Part shown: in pieces, positions 55,638 to 64,000 of the stretch
How positions within the stretch are numbered: position 1 is the first letter of the stretch
Layout of the letters: every line of letters starts with the position of its first letter
NCBI RefSeq assembly: GCF_002007115.1
Contig: NZ_MVAD01000003.1
Span: 464,992-528,991, forward strand
Reading direction: 5' to 3'
Length of the DNA: 64,000 bases
Origin: Massilia sp. KIM
Lineage (GTDB): Bacteria; Pseudomonadota; Gammaproteobacteria; Burkholderiales; Burkholderiaceae_D
Notes under the pieces: model-generated
Databases searched by the model: none
Told to the model about the DNA's origin: nothing
The model's input: only the letters and a program-made list of their open reading frames with translations
Program-made: the position numbers and the translations under genes

Positions 55638-56087
55638 TTACTCCCAGGAACCGACGTCCGCATCCTCGCCGGTGCCGCCGGGCTGGCCGTCGGCGCCCAG
55701 CGAGAACACATCCACTTCGCCGTGGATGCCGGGCGAAAGGTATTGGTAGCTATTGCCCCAGGGATCCTTGGGCAGCTTCTCGATGTAGCCGCCATCCTTC
55801 CAGCCGTTGGCGGCCGGGCCCGAGGTCGGCTTGGTGATCAGGGCGGTGAGGCCTTGCTCGGTGGTGGGATAGCGCTGGTTGTCCAGCTTGTAGAGCTTGA
55901 GCGCCTGCATCATGGTGGCGATGTCCACCTTGGCGGCGGTGACGCGCGATTCGCCGGTGCGGCCCAGCAGCTTGGGCACGACCAGGGCGCCCAGGATGCC
56001 GATGATGACCACGACGACCATGATCTCGACCAGGGTGAAACCCTTGGCGGAGCGGCGGCGCTGCGTGCGTTGCATGTCGATGTGCAT
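55638..56087 (-). CDS. gspG: Type II secretion major pseudopilin GspG
   Basis: This 149-residue protein is the main pseudopilus subunit. It has a basic leader, then AKGFTLVEIMVVVVIIGILGALVVPKLL with cleavage after Gly and Glu at +5. The core GspG domain includes LYKLDNQRYPTTEQGL, DPWGNSYQYLSPG and the calcium-binding-type C-terminus EVDVFSLGADG. It is the first gene of the operon; ATG 56087 or the internal ATG 56075 could both start it. Prepilin peptidase (gspO) is not in the window. Confidence 0.95.
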   Translation of the reverse strand: MHIDMQRTQRRRSAKGFTLVEIMVVVVIIGILGALVVPKLLGRTGESRVTAAKVDIATMMQALKLYKLDNQRYPTTEQGLTALITKPTSGPAANGWKDGGYIEKLPKDPWGNSYQYLSPGIHGEVDVFSLGADGQPGGTGEDADVGSWE

Positions 56088-56223
56088 AAGTGAGCTTGTG
56101 GTGAAACGTTTGGAAGCGGAACAGTATAAGCCCGAAATGTGACAGGCTTGCTTAGACGGGGCTTACCGCCTGGGATGTGCAATTGTAAGACAGCTTGCCA
56201 ATGGCAGGTTCACCCAATTGTAC

Positions 56224-56976
56224 TCAGGTAGGGCGGGCGCAAACCGGGCAGGCGGGGTTGCGCGCCACCCCGATGGCGGTCCACTCCATGGCCCGGCCCT
56301 CGAGCAGGAGCAGGCGCCCGGCCAGGGGTTGGCCGATTCCTGCAATCAACTTCATGGCTTCGGCCGCCTGCACGGCGCCGACCACGCCGACCAGGGGGGC
56401 GAACACGCCCATGGTGCTGCAGGCCACGTCCTCGTACTGGCTGTCCTCGGGGAACAGGCAGGCGTAGCAAGGGGCGCCCTCGCGGCGCGGGTCGAACACC
56501 GAGAGCTGGCCGTCGAAGCGGATCACCGCCCCCGAGACCAGGGGCACGCCGGCCGCCACGCAGGCGCGGTTGACGGCGTGGCGGGTGGCGAAGTTGTCGC
56601 TGCAGTCGAGCACGACGGTGGCGCCGGCGGCCAGTTCCGCGAGGCGCTCGGGGCCGGCGCGTTCGCGCAGGGCGGTGACCTCGATGTCGGGGTTGATGGC
56701 CAGCAGGGCCTCGCGGCCGGACTCGGCCTTGGGCTGGCCGACGCGGGCGGTGGTGTGCATGACCTGGCGCTGCAGGTTGGTCAGGTCGACCTCGTCGTCG
56801 TCGACCAGGGTGATGCGGCCGACGCCGCCCGAGGCCAGATACAGGGCAGCGGGGGAACCCAGGCCGCCGGCGCCGATGACCAGGGCGTGGGCTTGCAACA
56901 GCGCTTCCTGGCCTTCGATGCCGATCTCGTCGAGGAGGATGTGGCGGGAGTAGCGCAGGAGTTGGGTGTCGTTCAT
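56224..56976 (-). CDS. HesA/MoeB/ThiF-family adenylyltransferase
   Basis: This 250-residue E1-like enzyme adenylates the C-terminus of a ubiquitin-like sulfur carrier (MoaD or ThiS type). The nucleotide-binding LVIGAGGLGSPAALYLASGG (about residues 33-53), ITLVDDDEVDLTNLQRQ and DCSDNFATRHAVN are intact. Zinc Cys pairs are CYACLFP and CPVCARP. The start MNDTQLLRYSRHILLDEIG is the family opening. It lies downstream of ctpA with a palindromic repeat between them. It is MoeB-like, but ThiF cannot be excluded by sequence alone. Confidence 0.92.
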   Translation of the reverse strand: MNDTQLLRYSRHILLDEIGIEGQEALLQAHALVIGAGGLGSPAALYLASGGVGRITLVDDDEVDLTNLQRQVMHTTARVGQPKAESGREALLAINPDIEVTALRERAGPERLAELAAGATVVLDCSDNFATRHAVNRACVAAGVPLVSGAVIRFDGQLSVFDPRREGAPCYACLFPEDSQYEDVACSTMGVFAPLVGVVGAVQAAEAMKLIAGIGQPLAGRLLLLEGRAMEWTAIGVARNPACPVCARPT

Positions 56977-57007
56977 GGGTGCTTTTAGGGCTGCGGGGCT
57001 GCGGGCA

Positions 57008-57145
57008 AACTTGGGTCCCCGCCTTCGCGGGGACGACGTACTCAAGGCGCGGGCCAACAGTTGCGCTGAACTCTGCCTCTAGCTTCAAGACCGTCGTTCC
57101 CGGCACTGCCGGAAACGACTCCCCGCGCAGGCGGGGACCCAAGTT
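57008..57145. repeat. Inverted pair of dispersed palindromic elements (locus 4)
   Basis: Copy AACTTGGGTCCCCGCC...GACGACG (57008-57038) and an inverse copy with an extra internal hairpin (57092-57145, CGTCGTTCCCGG...CCAAGTT) lie between ctpA and the moeB-like gene. The second copy looks like a composite of two elements. Confidence 0.85.
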
Positions 57146-57168
57146 ACTCTTTACCTCGCGCAGCGCAC

Positions 57169-58650
57169 TTATTTCTTAGGCGGCGCCTTGATCTCCGGCG
57201 GCTTGTGCTCCGCCCCCGGCAGCGGCTCCGGCGTCCGCTTGGCGCGATCCTCAGGCTCCTTGGCCAGCTGCACCGGCAGCCCCTTGAAGTGATTGATCGC
57301 CTGCGCCAGCTGGAAGTCGTCCTTGCCGCCGAACTCCAGCGGCTTGCGGTCCTTCAGCAGGGCGATGGCGCGGCGCTGCTGTTCCAGGCTGTCGGCCTTG
57401 GCCGGCGCCGAGGGGGCCTTGCCGTCCTTCTTCTCGCCTTCGGCCACCAGGTGGCGCTGCAGGTCGGCCTCGCGCACGCGCAGGGCGTTGAGCATGTCGC
57501 CGTCCGCCGTCTCGTGGACCCGCATGTCGGGCACGATGCCGGTCGCCTGGATCGGGCGGCCCTTCGGCGTGTAGTAACGCGCCGTGGTCAGCTTGATCGC
57601 GGTGTCGGCCGAGAGCTGGCGCAGGGTCTGCACCGAACCCTTGCCGAAGGTCGTGCTGCCCATCACGATCGCGCGCTTGTAGTCCTGCAGGGCGCCGGCC
57701 ACGATCTCGGAAGCCGAGGCCGAACCGCCGTTCACCAGCACCACCATCGGCACCGTCTTGAGGGCGGCGGGCAGGCCGGCCAGCGGGTCGCCGCGCTGGG
57801 CGTAGTATTCGCGGCGGCCGTAATACACCGTGTTCGAGTCCGGCAACTGGCCCTTGGTCGAGACGATCACCTGGTCCGGCTTGGGCAGGAAGGCGGCCGA
57901 GACCCCGATCGCGCCAGGCAGCAGGCCGCCCGGGTCGTTGCGCAGGTCCAGCACCAGGCCCTTGATCTCGGGATGTTCGGCGTACAAGGCCTTGGTCTTC
58001 TTGGCCAGTTCTTCCAGGGTATTTTCCTGGAACTGGCTCACGCGCACCCAGGCATAGCCCGGCTCGACCATCTTGGCCTTGACGCTCTGGACATTGATTT
58101 CTTCACGGGTGACGGGCACCACCCAGGGCTGGTCCTCGCCGGGGCGGGCGATGGTGAGGGTGACCTTGCTGCCGGCCTTGCCGCGCATGCGCTTGATGGC
58201 CTCGTCCACATTCATGTTGCGCACCGGGACGTTGTCGATGCGGGTGATCAGGTCGCCCGCCTTGATGCCGGCCTTGTGCGCGGGGGTGTCCTCGATGGGA
58301 GAGACGATCTTGATGTAGCCGTCCTCGCTGGCGATTTCCACGCCCACGCCGACGAACTTGCCCTGCACGCTCTCGCGCATCTCGCGGAAGGATTTCTGGT
58401 CCAGGTAGACCGAATGCGGGTCGAGCGAGGCGACCATGCCGCCGATGGCTTCGGACAGCAGCTTCTTGTCCTCGACCGGCTCGACATAGTCGGTCTTGAT
58501 CAGGCCGTAGACATCGGCCAGCTGGCGCAGTTCGTCGAGCGGCAGCGGCGTGCCGTTCTTCTGCGCATAGGCCGAGAACTGGAAGGAGGCGGCGACGCCG
58601 GCCACCATGCCCAGTCCGATCAGCCCCATGTTCTTTGCTTTGTTGCCCAT
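57169..58650 (-). CDS. S41-family carboxy-terminal processing peptidase (CtpA-like)
   Basis: This 493-residue periplasmic protease has a membrane-anchoring signal segment (MGLIGLGMVAGVAASFQFSAYA), a PDZ domain (IVSPIEDTPAHKAGIKAGDLITRID, about residues 105-130) and the S41 domain with nucleophile Ser in NGGSASASEIVAGAL (about residue 305) and Lys in TTFGKGSVQT (about residue 335). The C-terminus is Pro/Lys-rich. AGGGG upstream supports ATG 58650. It directly follows envC; this pairing links it to peptidoglycan amidase regulation, and relatives process envelope proteins. A distinct type from the S41 lipoprotein at 1-1379. Confidence 0.95.
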   Translation of the reverse strand: MGNKAKNMGLIGLGMVAGVAASFQFSAYAQKNGTPLPLDELRQLADVYGLIKTDYVEPVEDKKLLSEAIGGMVASLDPHSVYLDQKSFREMRESVQGKFVGVGVEIASEDGYIKIVSPIEDTPAHKAGIKAGDLITRIDNVPVRNMNVDEAIKRMRGKAGSKVTLTIARPGEDQPWVVPVTREEINVQSVKAKMVEPGYAWVRVSQFQENTLEELAKKTKALYAEHPEIKGLVLDLRNDPGGLLPGAIGVSAAFLPKPDQVIVSTKGQLPDSNTVYYGRREYYAQRGDPLAGLPAALKTVPMVVLVNGGSASASEIVAGALQDYKRAIVMGSTTFGKGSVQTLRQLSADTAIKLTTARYYTPKGRPIQATGIVPDMRVHETADGDMLNALRVREADLQRHLVAEGEKKDGKAPSAPAKADSLEQQRRAIALLKDRKPLEFGGKDDFQLAQAINHFKGLPVQLAKEPEDRAKRTPEPLPGAEHKPPEIKAPPKK

Positions 58651-58658
58651 GTGTGCCC

Positions 58659-60110
58659 CTAGAATTTGATCCATGCTGCCGGATCGAAGGCCTTGCCGCG
58701 ATGCCTGAGCTCAAAGTATAGCCCCGATTCCTCGTTGCCGCCGGTATTGCCCGCACTCGCGATCACGTCCCCGCTCTTGACCATGTCGCCGGGGCGTTTC
58801 AGGAGGGCCGAGTTGTTCCCATAGATGGACAGGTACTCGCCGCCGTGGTCGATGATCACCACGTTGCCCCAGCCGCGCAGCCAGTCGGCGTGCACCACCC
58901 GGCCCGGGCCGACGGCCTTGACCTCGGCGCCTTCCGGAGCCTTGATGAACATGCCTTTCCAGGTCGGGCCGTCGCCACGGCGCGCGCCGAAGCGGGCGCC
59001 GATGCTGCCGTTCAGGGGCATGGTCAGGCGCCCGCGCAGGGCGGCGAAGGCCCCGGCCGGGGCCGGCGGCGCCAGGGTGACCTCGGGCGGCGGCGGCGCG
59101 CTCGGCCTGGTCTCCGCCGGCTTGGGCGGCGGCTCCTGCTCGGCCACCTTGGGCGGCTCGGGTTCGGGCGGCGGCGGCTTGGCGCCCGGCTTGGCGTTCT
59201 GCTCCGCCTTGGCGCGCGCGATGCGCTCGCGCTCGGCCTTCTCGGCGGCGGCCTTGGCCCTGGCCTCGGCACGCGCCTTGGCTTCCGCTTCGGCCTTGGC
59301 CTTGGCGGCGGCCAGGGCGGCCTGGCGGCGCGCCTCGGCCTCGGCCTGTTCACGGATCAGGCGCGACAGGCGATCGACCAGGCCACTCATGCGCTGTTCG
59401 TCGCGCTCCAGGCGGTCGGCCTGCTTGCGCTGCTCGGCCAGGCGGGTCGACAGGGTCTGCAGCAGCGCGGCGCGGCGCGCCTTTTCCTTTTCCAGCAGCG
59501 CCTTCTGGTCGCGCTGCTCCTCGGCGATCTCGTCCAGCTCCTGCTTGGCGTTCTCGACCTTGTCGCGGTTGGCCTCGACCTGGGCCAGGTTGGCGCGCAG
59601 CGAGCCCAGCAGGCGCGCCTGGGCCTGGGACACATAGCCCATCAGCTGGAGGTCGCGGCTGATGCGGTTGGGGTTGTCGCCGGAGAGCAGCAGCTTGATC
59701 CGGTCTTCGTTGCCGGCCACGTAGTGTTCGCGCAGCAGTTGCGACAATTGTTTCTTCTGAATAACAATTGTTTGGGAAAGGCGTTTCTGTTCGGTCGCCA
59801 GGTCTTCGAGGCGGGTGCTGGTCTCGGCCTGTTCCTCGGACAGTTCGCGCAGGGCGCGGTTGGCGTCGGAAATGGCAGCCTCGGACTCCGCCAAGGTGTC
59901 GGCGGCGTCTTCGCGCTGGTCCTCGGTGCGGCTGATCTCCTTCTTGATCGCCGCCAGCTTCTGCTGGATACCGGCGCGCTGCTTCTCCGCGGCCGCCTTC
60001 TGGCGGCTGCGTTCGGTCTGGCGCTGGGCAAGGGCGTCGGGGGACAGGCTCAGGCCCAGGAGGGCGCACAGCAGCGCGCTCCCGAGGAACTTCGTGGCAG
60101 GCAAACGCAA
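58659..60110 (-). CDS. envC: Murein hydrolase activator EnvC
   Basis: This 483-residue periplasmic protein activates cell-division amidases. It starts at TTG 60110 with AAGTAAGG upstream, then a signal peptide (SALLCALLGLSLSPDALAQ), a long coiled coil (about residues 30-255, rich in Glu/Gln/Arg), an Ala/Lys/Glu-rich repeat and Pro-rich linker (about 260-365), and a LytM domain (WKGMFIKAPEGAEVKAVGPGRVVHADWL). The catalytic His/Asp of active LytM enzymes is absent, as in E. coli EnvC, consistent with an activator. The stop is 8 bp before the ctpA start. Confidence 0.95.
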   Translation of the reverse strand: MRLPATKFLGSALLCALLGLSLSPDALAQRQTERSRQKAAAEKQRAGIQQKLAAIKKEISRTEDQREDAADTLAESEAAISDANRALRELSEEQAETSTRLEDLATEQKRLSQTIVIQKKQLSQLLREHYVAGNEDRIKLLLSGDNPNRISRDLQLMGYVSQAQARLLGSLRANLAQVEANRDKVENAKQELDEIAEEQRDQKALLEKEKARRAALLQTLSTRLAEQRKQADRLERDEQRMSGLVDRLSRLIREQAEAEARRQAALAAAKAKAEAEAKARAEARAKAAAEKAERERIARAKAEQNAKPGAKPPPPEPEPPKVAEQEPPPKPAETRPSAPPPPEVTLAPPAPAGAFAALRGRLTMPLNGSIGARFGARRGDGPTWKGMFIKAPEGAEVKAVGPGRVVHADWLRGWGNVVIIDHGGEYLSIYGNNSALLKRPGDMVKSGDVIASAGNTGGNEESGLYFELRHRGKAFDPAAWIKF

Positions 60111-60114
60111 GACC

Positions 60115-60861
60115 TTACTTCGCCTTCCCTTGGTTGGCCACGGCCGCCATGGCGGCGGCGATCGCTTCCTGGTCGCCCAGGTAGTAATGCTTGATGGGCT
60201 TCAGGTCGGCGTCCAGCTCGTATACCAGGGGCTGGCCGTTGGGGATGTTCAGGCCCACGATGTCGGCGTCGCTGATGTTGTCCAGCATCTTGATGATGGC
60301 GCGCAGGCTGTTGCCGTGGGCCGAGATCAGGATGTTCTTGCCTGCGCGGATCTGCGGCGCGATTTCTTCGTCCCAGGCCGGCATGACGCGGGCCACGGTG
60401 TCCTTCAGGCATTCGGTCAACGGGATCTGCGACTTGTCCAGGCCGGCGTAGCGCGGGTCCTTGAAGGAGGTGCGCTCGTCGTTCTCGTCCAGGGCCGGCG
60501 GCGGGGTGTCGTAGCTGCGGCGCCAGACCAGCACCTGCTCGTCGCCGAACTTGGCGGCGGTCTCGGCCTTGTCCAGGCCCTGCAGGGCGCCGTAGTGGCG
60601 CTCGTTCAGGCGCCAGTCGTTCTTGATCGGCAGATACATCATGTCCATCTCGTCCAGCGCCAGCCAGAGGGTGCGGATGGCCCGCTTGAGCACCGAGGTG
60701 TAGGCGACGTCGAAGCGGAAACCGGCTTCCTTCAGCACGCGGCCCGCGGTCTTCGCCTCGTTGACGCCCTTCTCGGTCAGGTCGACGTCGGTCCAGCCGG
60801 TGAAGCGGTTTTCCAGGTTCCAGGTCGATTCCCCGTGGCGCATGAATACGATTTTGTACAT
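60115..60861 (-). CDS. gpmA: 2,3-bisphosphoglycerate-dependent phosphoglycerate mutase
   Basis: This 248-residue glycolytic enzyme interconverts 3- and 2-phosphoglycerate. The catalytic His is in VFMRHGES (residue 9). Conserved [33 protein letters not shown] and [13 protein letters not shown] follow. The start [11 protein letters not shown] is preferred over an upstream in-frame ATG. It is the first gene of the gpmA-envC-ctpA cluster and is divergent from the rhodanese-like gene. Confidence 0.97.
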   Translation of the reverse strand: MYKIVFMRHGESTWNLENRFTGWTDVDLTEKGVNEAKTAGRVLKEAGFRFDVAYTSVLKRAIRTLWLALDEMDMMYLPIKNDWRLNERHYGALQGLDKAETAAKFGDEQVLVWRRSYDTPPPALDENDERTSFKDPRYAGLDKSQIPLTECLKDTVARVMPAWDEEIAPQIRAGKNILISAHGNSLRAIIKMLDNISDADIVGLNIPNGQPLVYELDADLKPIKHYYLGDQEAIAAAMAAVANQGKAK

Positions 60862-60887
60862 AAGCTCTTCTCTGAAAAAAGGTGCGA

Positions 60888-60918
60888 TTGAAATCCGGTC
60901 GAGCATCTATTTTATAAT
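60888..60918 (+). promoter_or_regulatory. Promoter for the rhodanese / grxC cluster
   Basis: TTGAAA (60888-60893) and TATAAT (60913-60918) are separated by 19 bp. The consensus -10 overlaps a possible ATG at 60917, which argues that translation starts later at GTG 60950. Confidence 0.6.
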
Positions 60919-60949
60919 GCGCCGATTCAGTTCAACCATTGGAAGCCTT

Positions 60950-61351
60950 GTGAAATTCATCCTCGATAATATTTTCATTGTGGCGATCGCCGTGATTTCG
61001 GGCGGCGCCCTGCTCTGGCCCGCCCTGGCGCCGCGCGGCAAGCGCGTCTCGCCGCTGCAGGCCACCCAGATGATCAACCGTGGCAAGACCCTGGTGCTGG
61101 ACGTGCGCAGCGCCGACGAATACGCGGCCGGCCATGTGCGCGACGCCAAACACATCGCACTGGCAGACTTGGCCAATCGCATCGGCGAGCTGGACAAGTC
61201 CAAGGGCCGCACCGTCATCGTCGTCGACGGCAACGGATCGCGCGCGGACAAGGCAACCCGTCAGCTGGCTGCCGCCGGCTTCGAGGATGCCCACGCGCTG
61301 GAAGGCGGCGTGGCCGCCTGGACCGCGGCCGGCCTGCCGCTGACCAAATAA
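60950..61351 (+). CDS. Rhodanese-like domain protein without catalytic cysteine
   Basis: This 133-residue protein has one N-terminal membrane helix (FILDNIFIVAIAVISGGALLW) and a rhodanese domain (TLVLDVRSADEYAAGHVRDAKHIAL). At the active-site loop, where relatives have Cys-x-x-Gly-x-Arg, it reads VVDGNGSRADKA, so the catalytic Cys is Asp. GTG 60950 with GGAAG upstream is preferred over ATG 60917, which lies within the -10. It precedes grxC and secB, a typical betaproteobacterial order. It may bind a partner rather than transfer sulfur. Confidence 0.85.
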   Translation: MKFILDNIFIVAIAVISGGALLWPALAPRGKRVSPLQATQMINRGKTLVLDVRSADEYAAGHVRDAKHIALADLANRIGELDKSKGRTVIVVDGNGSRADKATRQLAAAGFEDAHALEGGVAAWTAAGLPLTK

Positions 61352-61372
61352 CCGATATTGGAAGGAAGCATC

Positions 61373-61636
61373 ATGAGCCAACACGTCGTTCTCTACCACA
61401 CCGCCAGCTGCCCCTATTGCGTGCGCGCCGAGCGCCTGCTCGAAGCCAAGGGCGTGACCGACATCGAACGCATCCGCGTCGACCTCGATCCCGAGCAGCG
61501 CCAGATCATGATGCAGCGCACCGGCCGCCGCACCGTGCCGCAGATCTATGTGGGCGAGACCCACGTCGGCGGTTTCGACGACCTCTACGCCCTCGACCAG
61601 GCGGGCCGCCTGGACCCGCTGCTCAAGGGCGAATGA
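61373..61636 (+). CDS. grxC: Glutaredoxin 3
   Basis: This 87-residue glutathione-dependent thiol oxidoreductase has the active site CPYC (residues about 13-16) in HTASCPYCVRAERLLEAKG and the conserved RTVPQIYVGETHVGGFDDL. GGAAGGA precedes ATG 61373. It is 21 bp after the rhodanese-like gene and upstream of secB. Confidence 0.96.
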   Translation: MSQHVVLYHTASCPYCVRAERLLEAKGVTDIERIRVDLDPEQRQIMMQRTGRRTVPQIYVGETHVGGFDDLYALDQAGRLDPLLKGE

Positions 61637-61698
61637 TGCAGCGGTGGACGGCGCGTCCGTCCACCTGAGGGGCGGGTCAAGCGCCCGGGAAAGCGCTA

Positions 61699-61725
61699 TT
61701 GCATCCAAATTGATTTTGATACAAT
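61699..61725 (+). promoter_or_regulatory. Candidate secB promoter
   Basis: Extended -10 TGATACAAT (61717-61725) lies 15 bp after a possible -35 TTGCAT (61699-61704), about 75 bp before secB. Confidence 0.5.
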
Positions 61726-61801
61726 TGCCTTCGCGTTTGACCAACGCACCCTGAACGGCGGGATATCATGCCGTTCTCCACAATTTCAACGAAAGCGTTC
61801 C

Positions 61802-62260
61802 ATGTCTGACGAAAACCTGCAACCCGTATTCCAAATCCAACGCGTCTACCTGAAAGACATGTCGCTGGAACAACCGAATTCGCCGTCGATCTTCCTGGAA
61901 CAGGAAGCCCCGGGCATCGAAGTGTCGCTGGACGTCGGCGCCGAGAGCATCGCTGAAGGCATCTACGAGTCGACCGTGACCATCACCGTCACCGCCAAGG
62001 TCAAGGACAAGGTCGCCTTCCTGGTGGAAGGCAAGCAGGCTGGCATCTTCGAAGCCCGCAACATCCCTGCCGAGCAAATGGATCCGCTGCTGGGCATCGG
62101 CTGCCCGAACATCATCTACCCGTACCTGCGCGCCAACATCGCCGACGTGATCAGCCGCGCCGGTTTCCCGCCGGTGCACCTGGCCGAGATCAACTTCGAG
62201 GCGTTCTACCAGCAGCGCCAGGCCGCCATGGCCCAGGCTGCGACCACTCAGCCGAGCTAA
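61802..62260 (+). CDS. secB: Protein-export chaperone SecB
   Basis: This 152-residue tetrameric chaperone holds precursors unfolded for SecA. Conserved [47 protein letters not shown] and [32 protein letters not shown] are all present. The start ATG 61802 gives the expected length. A hairpin follows the stop. Confidence 0.97.
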   Translation: MSDENLQPVFQIQRVYLKDMSLEQPNSPSIFLEQEAPGIEVSLDVGAESIAEGIYESTVTITVTAKVKDKVAFLVEGKQAGIFEARNIPAEQMDPLLGIGCPNIIYPYLRANIADVISRAGFPPVHLAEINFEAFYQQRQAAMAQAATTQPS

Positions 62261-62271
62261 GCTGTTTCTTC

Positions 62272-62300
62272 GGGACGCCGCCCTGGCGGCGTCCCTTCCT
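62272..62300 (+). terminator. Stem-loop after secB
   Basis: A GC-rich stem (GGGACGCCGC / GCGGCGTCCC) with a CCTG loop lies 12 bp past the secB stop, followed by a pyrimidine-rich tail. Confidence 0.75.
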
Positions 62301-62352
62301 GCCTTCGTTCTTCCTTAAGGCGCCCCGGTTTCCGAATCACCCCAGGCCCGCC

Positions 62353-62793
62353 ATGACCACTTCCCGACTTCTCGCAGGCTTGCTCTTCCTGGCAGCCTCG
62401 CATGCCCACGCCTTCGACTTCAAGTCCGTGGGCAGGCCGATGGCCATCCTCTACGACACCCCTTCCGCCAAGGGCAACAAGCTGTACGTGGCGCCGGCAG
62501 GCATGCCCCTGCAGGTGATGCTCAGCTATGGCGAGTGGGTCAAGGTGCGCGACATGAACGGCGACGTGGCCTGGACCCAGGCGCGCGCGCTCTCGCCGCG
62601 CCGTAACGTGCTGGTGCGTAATCCCGGCGCCAAGGTGTTCAGCGAGGCCGACGAGGGCGCGACCGTCCTGATGACGGCCGACAAGGGCGTGCTGCTCGAG
62701 CTGGTCGACCCCAAGGCCCTGACCTGGGCCCGGGTGCGCCACCGCGACGGCATCATCGGCTACATCAAGGTCTCCGACGTCTGGGGTCTGTGA
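62353..62793 (+). CDS. Exported SH3-domain protein
   Basis: This 146-residue protein has a signal peptide ([17 protein letters not shown]) and one bacterial SH3-like domain ([24 protein letters not shown] ... [14 protein letters not shown]). A second possible SH3-like half ([22 protein letters not shown]) follows. Such domains often bind cell wall. The stop overlaps the gpsA start (TGATG). Function unknown. Confidence 0.8.
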   Translation: MTTSRLLAGLLFLAASHAHAFDFKSVGRPMAILYDTPSAKGNKLYVAPAGMPLQVMLSYGEWVKVRDMNGDVAWTQARALSPRRNVLVRNPGAKVFSEADEGATVLMTADKGVLLELVDPKALTWARVRHRDGIIGYIKVSDVWGL

Positions 62794-63842
62794 TGGCCGA
62801 CAGTAATTCCATGCAACAGAACAAACACCCATCCAAGATCACCGTGCTGGGCGCCGGCGCCTGGGGCACGGCGGTCGCCATCGCCCTGGCCGCGCGTCAC
62901 GACGTGCTGCTGTGGGGCCGCAACCCGCAGCAGATGGCGCAGGCCGAGGCGGCGCGCGACAACCTGACTTACCTGCCGGGCCATCCTTTTCCTCCGGCGC
63001 TGCGCGTAGGCAGCGACTTCGAGGCGGCGCTGCGCCACGTGAGCGATGCTTCGCCCGAGCAGGCGCCGATCCTGATCGCGGCCTGCCCGGTGGCCGGCCT
63101 GCGGCCGCTGCTGGAACAGCTGCGCGGGCGCGCGATTCCCAACCTGGTCTGGCTGTGCAAGGGCTTCGAGGCCGGCACCGGCCTGCTGCCGCACCAGGTG
63201 ATGGCCGAGGTGCTGGGCGACGCGGTGCCGGGCGCGGCCTTGTCCGGCCCCTCTTTTGCCCAAGAAGTGGCGCGCGGCCTGCCGTGCGCGCTGAGCGTGG
63301 CTTCGACTTCGGCGACGCTGCGCGAGCGCGTGGTGGCCGCCGTGCACGGCGGTAACCTGCGCGTGTATGCCTGCGACGACCTGGTGGGTGTCGAGGTGGG
63401 CGGCGCGGTCAAGAACGTAATGGCGATCGCCACCGGCGCGGCCGATGGGCTGGGGCTGGGATTGAATGCGCGCGCGGCGCTGATCACGCGCGGGCTGGCG
63501 GAGATCACCCGGCTGGGCGTGGCCCTGGGCGCGCAGGCCGGGACCTTCATGGGGCTCACCGGCATGGGCGATCTGATCCTGACCTGCACCGGGGACTTGT
63601 CGCGCAACCGGCGCGTGGGCCTGGCGCTGGCCCAGGGCAAGGCGCTCGATACCATCGTGGCCGAGCTGGGGCATGTGGCGGAAGGCGTGCCTTGTGCGAA
63701 GGCGGTGCGCGAACTGGCGCGCGGCATGGGGGTCGAGATGCCGATCACCGAGGCGGTGGCTGGGGTGCTGTTCGATGGCGTGGCTGCGCCGGAGATGGCG
63801 GCCAAGTTGCTGGCGCGGGATCCGAGGGTGGAGTTGGCCTGA
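62793..63842 (+). CDS. gpsA: Glycerol-3-phosphate dehydrogenase [NAD(P)+]
   Basis: This 349-residue enzyme makes sn-glycerol 3-phosphate for phospholipids. It carries the NAD-binding [23 protein letters not shown] (about residues 16-38), [17 protein letters not shown], the catalytic Lys region [21 protein letters not shown], and [24 protein letters not shown] took ATG 62793, one base overlapping the SH3 gene stop; a GTG one codon earlier is less likely. It is coupled with the SH3 gene and lies downstream of secB. Confidence 0.96.
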   Translation: MADSNSMQQNKHPSKITVLGAGAWGTAVAIALAARHDVLLWGRNPQQMAQAEAARDNLTYLPGHPFPPALRVGSDFEAALRHVSDASPEQAPILIAACPVAGLRPLLEQLRGRAIPNLVWLCKGFEAGTGLLPHQVMAEVLGDAVPGAALSGPSFAQEVARGLPCALSVASTSATLRERVVAAVHGGNLRVYACDDLVGVEVGGAVKNVMAIATGAADGLGLGLNARAALITRGLAEITRLGVALGAQAGTFMGLTGMGDLILTCTGDLSRNRRVGLALAQGKALDTIVAELGHVAEGVPCAKAVRELARGMGVEMPITEAVAGVLFDGVAAPEMAAKLLARDPRVELA

Positions 63843-63874
63843 GCTTGCTGCTTGGGTTTGCAGCTGTTCTCGCA

Positions 63875-63981
63875 AACTTGGGTTCCCGCCTGCGCGGGAA
63901 CGACGTGCTTAAGCAGCGGTCCAGAAAAATTTCTGTGGCATGCGCCTCATGAACGTCGTTCCCACGCAGGCGGGAACGACG
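63875..63981. repeat. Inverted pair of dispersed palindromic elements (locus 5)
   Basis: Copy AACTTGGGTTCCCGCC...GAACGACG (63875-63905) is followed by an opposing copy (63954-63981, CGTCGTTCCC...GGAACGACG) near the window end, downstream of gpsA. Confidence 0.8.
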
Positions 63982-64000
63982 TGCTGAAGCAGCGAGTCAG

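Noticed and set aside
58659..60110. EnvC as a broken LytM peptidase pseudogene
   Set aside because: Loss of the catalytic residues is normal for EnvC activators, and the frame is intact.

Overview
The window is high-GC DNA from a Gram-negative betaproteobacterium, most likely Oxalobacteraceae and close to Massilia. The evidence is the gene orders metK/lpxL-like/dapF/xerC, cobW-dksA-hslVU, grxC-secB-gpsA and ahcY-holin-metF, the paired Gram-negative porins, and the sequence style of the proteins. This assignment is inferred from gene content and order; no 16S rRNA or tRNA gene was seen. Nearly all of the window is core chromosome. I saw no prophage, insertion sequence, integron or CRISPR array.

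Layout. 1-5.8 kb: a partial secreted S41 peptidase, a fused indolepyruvate ferredoxin oxidoreductase and its divergent Lrp/AsnC regulator. 6-13 kb: two TonB-dependent receptors and an exported PHP-type metallohydrolase, a possible uptake cluster. 12.9-18 kb: a mixed group (hypothetical protein, SRPBCC protein, secreted GH5 glycosidase, GNAT acetyltransferase, diguanylate cyclase). 18-23.3 kb (minus strand): slt - NDUFA9-like - GST - cca, followed by a divergent 5-formyl-THF cyclo-ligase. 24-28.4 kb (minus strand): the activated-methyl cycle, with metK and then ahcY - holin-like - metF; ahcY is preceded by a clear S-adenosylhomocysteine riboswitch. 28.6-33 kb: two lipid A acyltransferase-like genes, dapF and a Sel1-repeat protein. 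33.5-36.1 kb: two porins with strong terminators. 36.2-44.7 kb: DUF484-xerC, a CobW GTPase, dksA, a STAS-like protein, hslVU, a 67-residue ORF and an XRE regulator. 44.8-56.1 kb (minus strand): a complete 12-gene type II secretion operon in the order G-H-I-J-K-L-M-N-D-E-F-C. 56.2-60.9 kb (minus strand): gpmA-envC-ctpA-moeB. 60.9-63.8 kb: rhodanese-like, grxC, secB, an SH3 protein and gpsA. The end of the window holds a dispersed palindromic repeat.

How the genes work together. MetK makes SAM, AhcY removes the SAH left by methylation and MetF supplies methyl-THF to remake methionine; the riboswitch should turn ahcY on when SAH accumulates. The cyclo-ligase feeds the same folate pool. The T2SS, the porins, the TonB receptors, EnvC/CtpA/Slt and the lipid A acyltransferases all build or serve the cell envelope. 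HslVU and DksA serve protein quality control and the stringent response.

The most unusual points are small-scale. Two tandem repeats have grown out of the last codons of genes (hslU and the cyclo-ligase). Short palindromic elements recur at five intergenic loci, always as inverted pairs, including one inside the ahcY-metF operon. Several conserved proteins have lost expected motifs: the Cca HD motif, the rhodanese cysteine, the DksA zinc ligands and the GspC PDZ domain. I found no convincing undescribed multi-gene system.
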